Source: Streptomyces halobius
GTDB lineage: Bacteria > Actinomycetota > Actinomycetes > Streptomycetales > Streptomycetaceae
Assembly: GCF_023277745.1 (NCBI RefSeq)
Contig: NZ_CP086322.1
Span: 5,270,001-5,334,000 of the forward strand
Direction: 5' to 3'
DNA: 64,000 nucleotides
Shown here: piece by piece, positions 60,504 to 64,000 of the stretch
Position numbering within the stretch: position 1 is the stretch's first letter
Layout of the letters: each line of letters opens with the position of its first letter
Program-made: the position numbers and the translations under genes
Notes under the pieces: model-generated
The model's database searches: none
What the model saw: only the letters and a program-made list of their open reading frames with translations
What the model was told of the DNA's origin: nothing

Positions 60504-62585
60504 ATGCGCTGGTTGGTGGGGTGGAGCAGTACCGCCACGGGACCGGCTTCCACAGGGGAGAGCCGCACGGTCCACCCCGTAGGCGCCCAACTCCTTTGGG
60601 GAGACCCGGATCCGCTCTGGGCCGTCGGCGACTGGCGGCCGGACGAGGTCCGGGTGGTGCAGGCCGATCCCGAGACCCGGCTCGCCGTGTTCGGGGTCTG
60701 CGGCGCCACCGACGACCAGTTGCGCGTGGGCCTGTTCGCGGCCCGGGGCGGCGCGCTGCGCCACCTCACCGCCTGGCCGGGCAGCTACACCGCCGTCGTC
60801 CAGGTGGGGCGGCGGATCACGATCACCGGTGATCTGGCCGGTGCCCGTCCCGTCTTCCACACCCCGTGGGCGGGCGGTACGGCGTACGCGACCGCCGCTC
60901 TCCCGCTCGCCGACCTCATAGAGGCCAGCCTCGACGTCGGCCACCTGGCGGCGCTGCTGGCCTGCCCGGACGCCCCCGAGGCTCTCGGCGTCGGCACCCC
61001 GTACGAAGGGGTCCGCCGGATCCCGCCCGGCCACGCGCTGGTGCTGCGCGGCGGCGTCAGCGAGATCGCCTCCTTCGAGCCGCCCTCCTCGCTCGCCGTC
61101 GCCGCACCCCAACTCGCCCCGGAACAAGCCGTGGACGGGGTCCGTGAGGCCCTGATCGACGCCGTCCGTACCCGGCTGACGAGCCCGCGGCACACGCCCG
61201 ACCCGGACGGGCCGGTTGGCCTCGACCCCGGCCCGGTGCCCGGCATGGGACCGGCCGAGCGGCGCGCCGCGCGCGGCGGACCGGCCCCCGGCATCGGCGC
61301 CGACCTCTCCGGAGGCAGCGCCTCCGGAACCCTCGCCCTCTTGGCCGCCGGTCTGCCCGGCCGGCCCGGAAGGCTCAACGGGCACGGCGAACGGCTGCTC
61401 GCCGTCACCTTCAACGACCGTGCCACAAACGGCGGTCGGCCCTACCGGGAGGCCGAACTGGAGCGTGCTCGCAGTATCGCCGACAACCCGCGGCTGCACC
61501 ACGTCGTCGTCGCGGCCGGCGAAGAGGCCCTCCCGTACGCGGACCTCGACAGCGGCCCGCTCACCGACGAGCCCGCCCCCTCCCTCGTCATGGCCGGACG
61601 CCACCGGCGGCGGCTGCTGGCGGGCAGCGCGGACCACTTCGTCGGGCAGGGCGCCCGCCAGGTCCTGGACGCCCACCCCGCCCGCCTCGCCGACCTCCTC
61701 ATGGACCGCCGCCGACGCCATCTGCTGCGTCCGGTCACCGCGCTCGCCAAGGCCGACGGCCCGTCCGCGCAGTCCGTCCTGGTCCCCTTCACCGTCTACC
61801 GGGCCGCCCGCAAGCTCGCCCGTACGCCCTACGGAGCCGGCATCGCCGACACGGCGCGCCGCCTCATGGAGCGACAGTTCGCCGACGCACCGGTGACCGG
61901 CGGAGCCGTCGACGCCTCGCTGGCCGCCCTCGCCTGGTGCCGCCCGGGGCCCGCGGTGCGCTGGCTCACGGGAGAGGCATTGGCCGAAGTATCGGTTCGC
62001 CTCGGCGACGCGGCGCACCGCTCGCCCGCCGTGAGCCGCCCCGGGGAGCTGCGCGCCCGCGCGGCACTGGCCCGCCAGGCCGCCGACCACCGCGTCTTCG
62101 AACAGGCCGCGGAGATCCGTGACCAGCGGCTGCACGCACCCTTCCTCGACAACCAGGTGGTGCTCGCCTGCCGCGCGCTCCCGGACACCCTGCGCGTGCA
62201 GCCCGGGGCCCGCGCGGCGGTGCTGCGCTCGGTGCTCTCCGGCGCCGGCGTACGGGACCTGCCACCCGGATGGGGCGCCACTTCGCACGTCACCCACGGG
62301 GCCGCGGTACGCGCCGGGCTGCGCGGCGCCGTCGGCGAACTGGTGACGCTCTTCGACGCGCCGCTGCTTGCCGACGCGGGGCTGGTGGAGGCACGGGTGG
62401 TGCGCAAGGCGCTCCGCTCGGCGTCCGAAGGCGCCGCGCTGCCGCTGGACGGCCTGGCGCAGCTGGTCTCCACGGAGCTGTGGCTGCGACGGCTGACGGC
62501 CCGACGGGGGACGTGCTGGACGGGCGCCTCGGCGCCCCGCCAGCGGGCGCTCGCGGGGGGAGTGGTTCCCCGCGCCCGTCTTTGA
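60504..62585 (+). CDS. Asparagine-synthetase/lasso-cyclase-like protein lacking key catalytic residues
   Basis: From ATG 60504, with GGAGG six bases away, the 693-residue protein has an N-terminal glutaminase-like domain (WPGSYTAVVQVGRRITITGD, LAGARPVFHT) and a synthetase-like domain with GIGADLSGGSASGTLALLA (SGG at 269-271) and QRLHAPFLDNQVVLACRALP. It starts MRWLVGWSS, so the Cys needed for glutamine hydrolysis is absent, as in lasso-peptide cyclases. The PP-loop reads SGGSASG rather than SGGxDS, so adenylation may also be altered. A low-complexity insert lies at 230-262. No lasso precursor, leader peptidase or transporter is adjacent. Confidence 0.8.
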   Translation: MRWLVGWSSTATGPASTGESRTVHPVGAQLLWGDPDPLWAVGDWRPDEVRVVQADPETRLAVFGVCGATDDQLRVGLFAARGGALRHLTAWPGSYTAVVQVGRRITITGDLAGARPVFHTPWAGGTAYATAALPLADLIEASLDVGHLAALLACPDAPEALGVGTPYEGVRRIPPGHALVLRGGVSEIASFEPPSSLAVAAPQLAPEQAVDGVREALIDAVRTRLTSPRHTPDPDGPVGLDPGPVPGMGPAERRAARGGPAPGIGADLSGGSASGTLALLAAGLPGRPGRLNGHGERLLAVTFNDRATNGGRPYREAELERARSIADNPRLHHVVVAAGEEALPYADLDSGPLTDEPAPSLVMAGRHRRRLLAGSADHFVGQGARQVLDAHPARLADLLMDRRRRHLLRPVTALAKADGPSAQSVLVPFTVYRAARKLARTPYGAGIADTARRLMERQFADAPVTGGAVDASLAALAWCRPGPAVRWLTGEALAEVSVRLGDAAHRSPAVSRPGELRARAALARQAADHRVFEQAAEIRDQRLHAPFLDNQVVLACRALPDTLRVQPGARAAVLRSVLSGAGVRDLPPGWGATSHVTHGAAVRAGLRGAVGELVTLFDAPLLADAGLVEARVVRKALRSASEGAALPLDGLAQLVSTELWLRRLTARRGTCWTGASAPRQRALAGGVVPRARL

Positions 62586-62869
62586 GGCGGGTTCTGTTTC
62601 GTCGCCGGGTTGGGAGGACGGAAAAGCAGTAAGGCATCTGGGGGCAGAGGAGGTCGGCCCTCTCTTCGCACCGTCACCCCACCGGGGCGGGGCGCCCACT
62701 GGGCGGGGGGCGCCCCGCAGGACGGAGTCCGGAGGATCGACCCCGCACCCACCACGACAGACCCCACGCCCCCCGCCGCCGGAACCACCCCCTCCCGCCG
62801 GTGCCGCGACCACCTCTATGGGGGGAGAAAAGCGGTGGGTTGCGCGTCGAGCAGCACCCGACGGTCGTG
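62586..62869. other. Noncoding spacer with hairpin
   Basis: CGGGGCGCC (62688-62696) pairs with GGCGCCCCG (62709-62717), a likely terminator between convergent genes. The rest is C-rich and noncoding. Confidence 0.5.
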
Positions 62870-64000
62870 TCAGCGGCAACTGATCTGCGACTCCGCCCAG
62901 TCCCCCGGCCCCAGCCCACCCAGCGGCGTCTCCGGCTCGACCACCAGCCGCAGTGTCTTACGGCCCGTCAGCGGGACATGCACCGGCACCGCCGGATCCC
63001 CGCCGCGCACCACGTCCGACCGCCACAGCCGTTCCCCGTCCCCGTAGACGGAGAAGCGCAGCGCGCCCAGCCCCAGGCTCAGATCGTCGACGCCCACGAG
63101 AGCGTCGTAGGCGGTGCACGTCCGGTTGAGGTCGATGAGCACCGAGGACGACGGGTGCACGCTCACGCCGTGCCGGTATGCCGTGCCGTCGATGCGCGGC
63201 CGCTGCCGCTGCCACATCCAGCTGCTGCCCACCGCGCGCACCTCCGGCTTCGTGCCGTCGCCCGCGAAGTCGTAGTCCAGCGCGTTGACCCGGTACGGGG
63301 TCGGGGCCGGCGGGGGAGGCGGCTTCGGGGTGGGCCTGGGCGAGGAGGGCGTCGGTGTGGGGGTCGGCGTCGGCGTGGGCGGGGGCGGCTTCGGGGTCGG
63401 CGTGGGTGTCGGCTTCGGCTCCGGCTGGTGCGCGGCCGCCGCTGGCGCCGACGGTTTCGGCGTGGGCGGCGGGGGTTTGGGCGACGGCTTCCGGGGCGCC
63501 GACGGGGCCGAGGGGGCCGGCCGGTGCGGCTGGGCCTCCGTATGCGGTGCCGGTTTGGGGGTGCCGATCAGCACCAGCGTGAGCGCCACACCCGCCGCCG
63601 CCACCATCCCGACCCCGACACCGACCTTGACCGGCGCGCCGAGACCCTCGCTCGCGGCGGCCCCGCCCGCGCTCCCGGCCGCACCGGAACCGGAACCTCC
63701 GGCGGCCGCGGCCGCCCCGGCCCCCGTCGCCGCCCCCACGCCCGCGGCGCCGACCGCGGCAACCTTGACGGCGTACCCGGCGGCGAACCAGCCGATGACA
63801 GCGACCGGCAGCACCGCACCGATCCGCTGGTTGACGTCCGCGACCTCCAGCGCGGCCGTACGGCACCGGCCGCATGCGTCGAGATGCTTGCGCAGCCCCC
63901 GCTCGGCCCGCATCCGCAGCCCGCCGCGGGCATACGCGCCGAGCCGGTCGGCGTACCGTGCGCAGTCGCCGCCGGCGGTCAGCGACTGGCTCACATGCGC
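62870..64000 (-). CDS. C-terminal part of a probable sigma factor with zinc finger, membrane helix and NPCBM domain (partial)
   Basis: The frame is open to the right edge and reads AHVSQSLTAGGDCARYADRL at the boundary, so it probably continues beyond the window; a GTG at 63994 is also possible. A putative zinc-finger (LRKHLDACGRCRT) is followed by a hydrophobic region (VLPVAVIGWFAAGYAVKVAA), a Gly/Ala-rich stretch and a second helix. About 110 residues of Pro-rich linker come next, and then an NPCBM-type carbohydrate-binding domain (RVNALDYDFAG; YRHGVSVHPSSSVLIDLNRT). From memory, Streptomyces proteins with this tail begin with sigma-70 regions. This suggests a membrane-anchored sigma factor sensing the cell surface, which is inference. 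Confidence 0.75.
   Translation of the reverse strand, partial: AHVSQSLTAGGDCARYADRLGAYARGGLRMRAERGLRKHLDACGRCRTAALEVADVNQRIGAVLPVAVIGWFAAGYAVKVAAVGAAGVGAATGAGAAAAAGGSGSGAAGSAGGAAASEGLGAPVKVGVGVGMVAAAGVALTLVLIGTPKPAPHTEAQPHRPAPSAPSAPRKPSPKPPPPTPKPSAPAAAAHQPEPKPTPTPTPKPPPPTPTPTPTPTPSSPRPTPKPPPPPAPTPYRVNALDYDFAGDGTKPEVRAVGSSWMWQRQRPRIDGTAYRHGVSVHPSSSVLIDLNRTCTAYDALVGVDDLSLGLGALRFSVYGDGERLWRSDVVRGGDPAVPVHVPLTGRKTLRLVVEPETPLGGLGPGDWAESQISCR

Noticed and set aside
1..64000. CRISPR array
   Set aside because: No regularly spaced repeats of 25-40 bases with unique spacers were found on either strand.

Overview
The window is high-GC actinobacterial DNA and almost certainly a Streptomyces core chromosome segment. 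The evidence is bldC, an Lsr2-family protein, DUF3073, a sporulation-associated regulator, valine dehydrogenase, a c-di-AMP riboswitch ahead of a cell-wall peptidase, and frequent GTG starts. From memory, the gene order purSQL, purF, purM, DUF3073, vdh, bldC, hrpA, DEAD-box helicase, tRNA-Lys ... prsW, trmB, L-2-hydroxyglutarate oxidase, sporulation regulator matches the SCO4076 to SCO4117 region of S. coelicolor. That synteny is recollection, not a computed alignment.

Layout of the left part (1-28240). A two-component histidine kinase is cut by the left edge and is coupled to a drug-type ABC exporter (1-2941), with a palindromic operator candidate upstream. Two tRNA-Gly genes and an Lsr2 paralogue (lsrL type) follow. 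Purine biosynthesis fills 4073-11318: purS-purQ-purL overlap as one translational unit, a mycothiol-dependent DinB-type protein follows, then purF-purM. Next come DUF3073, vdh, a conserved hypothetical, bldC and a DUF6274-type small protein. They are followed by tRNA-Asp, hrpA, two membrane proteins, a tRNA-Glu/Asp/Phe cluster, a membrane metallophosphoesterase, a minimal zincin, a lipoprotein and a DEAD-box helicase with an RGG-type tail.

The middle part (28272-47627) is a 19.4-kb integrated mobile element inserted in the 3' half of tRNA-Lys(TTT). It is bounded by a perfect 45-bp direct repeat, and a shared 21-bp arm-type repeat lies just inside each end. It carries a tyrosine integrase, an Xre repressor, an Xis-like protein, a DUF3631 ATPase, a DUF2637 membrane protein, MobC and a MOB-type relaxase. 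I found no TraB/FtsK translocase and no recognised Rep gene, so it looks like a mobilizable element rather than a classical self-transmissible AICE. Clear candidate cis sites are three 24-bp-spaced operators, an oriT-like nest of inverted repeats and an iterated CAAGACGG region. Its right half holds small unknown genes, an HTH/HD-domain pair, an AT-rich broken secreted-protein gene, transposase scars, a bicovalent-type flavin oxidase and an aldo/keto reductase. Several element genes carry frameshifts.

The right part (47628-64000) returns to the chromosome. It holds a SpoIIE-type phosphatase, a c-di-AMP (ydaO) riboswitch with an M23 peptidase, an aldo/keto reductase, a small membrane protein, and a decayed SRA-HNH restriction gene. 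It continues with a PrsW-type protease, trmB, L-2-hydroxyglutarate oxidase, a sporulation regulator and an asparagine-synthetase/lasso-cyclase-like protein that lacks expected catalytic residues. The last gene is the C-terminal part of a protein, probably a sigma factor, with a zinc finger and an NPCBM domain, and it runs off the window.
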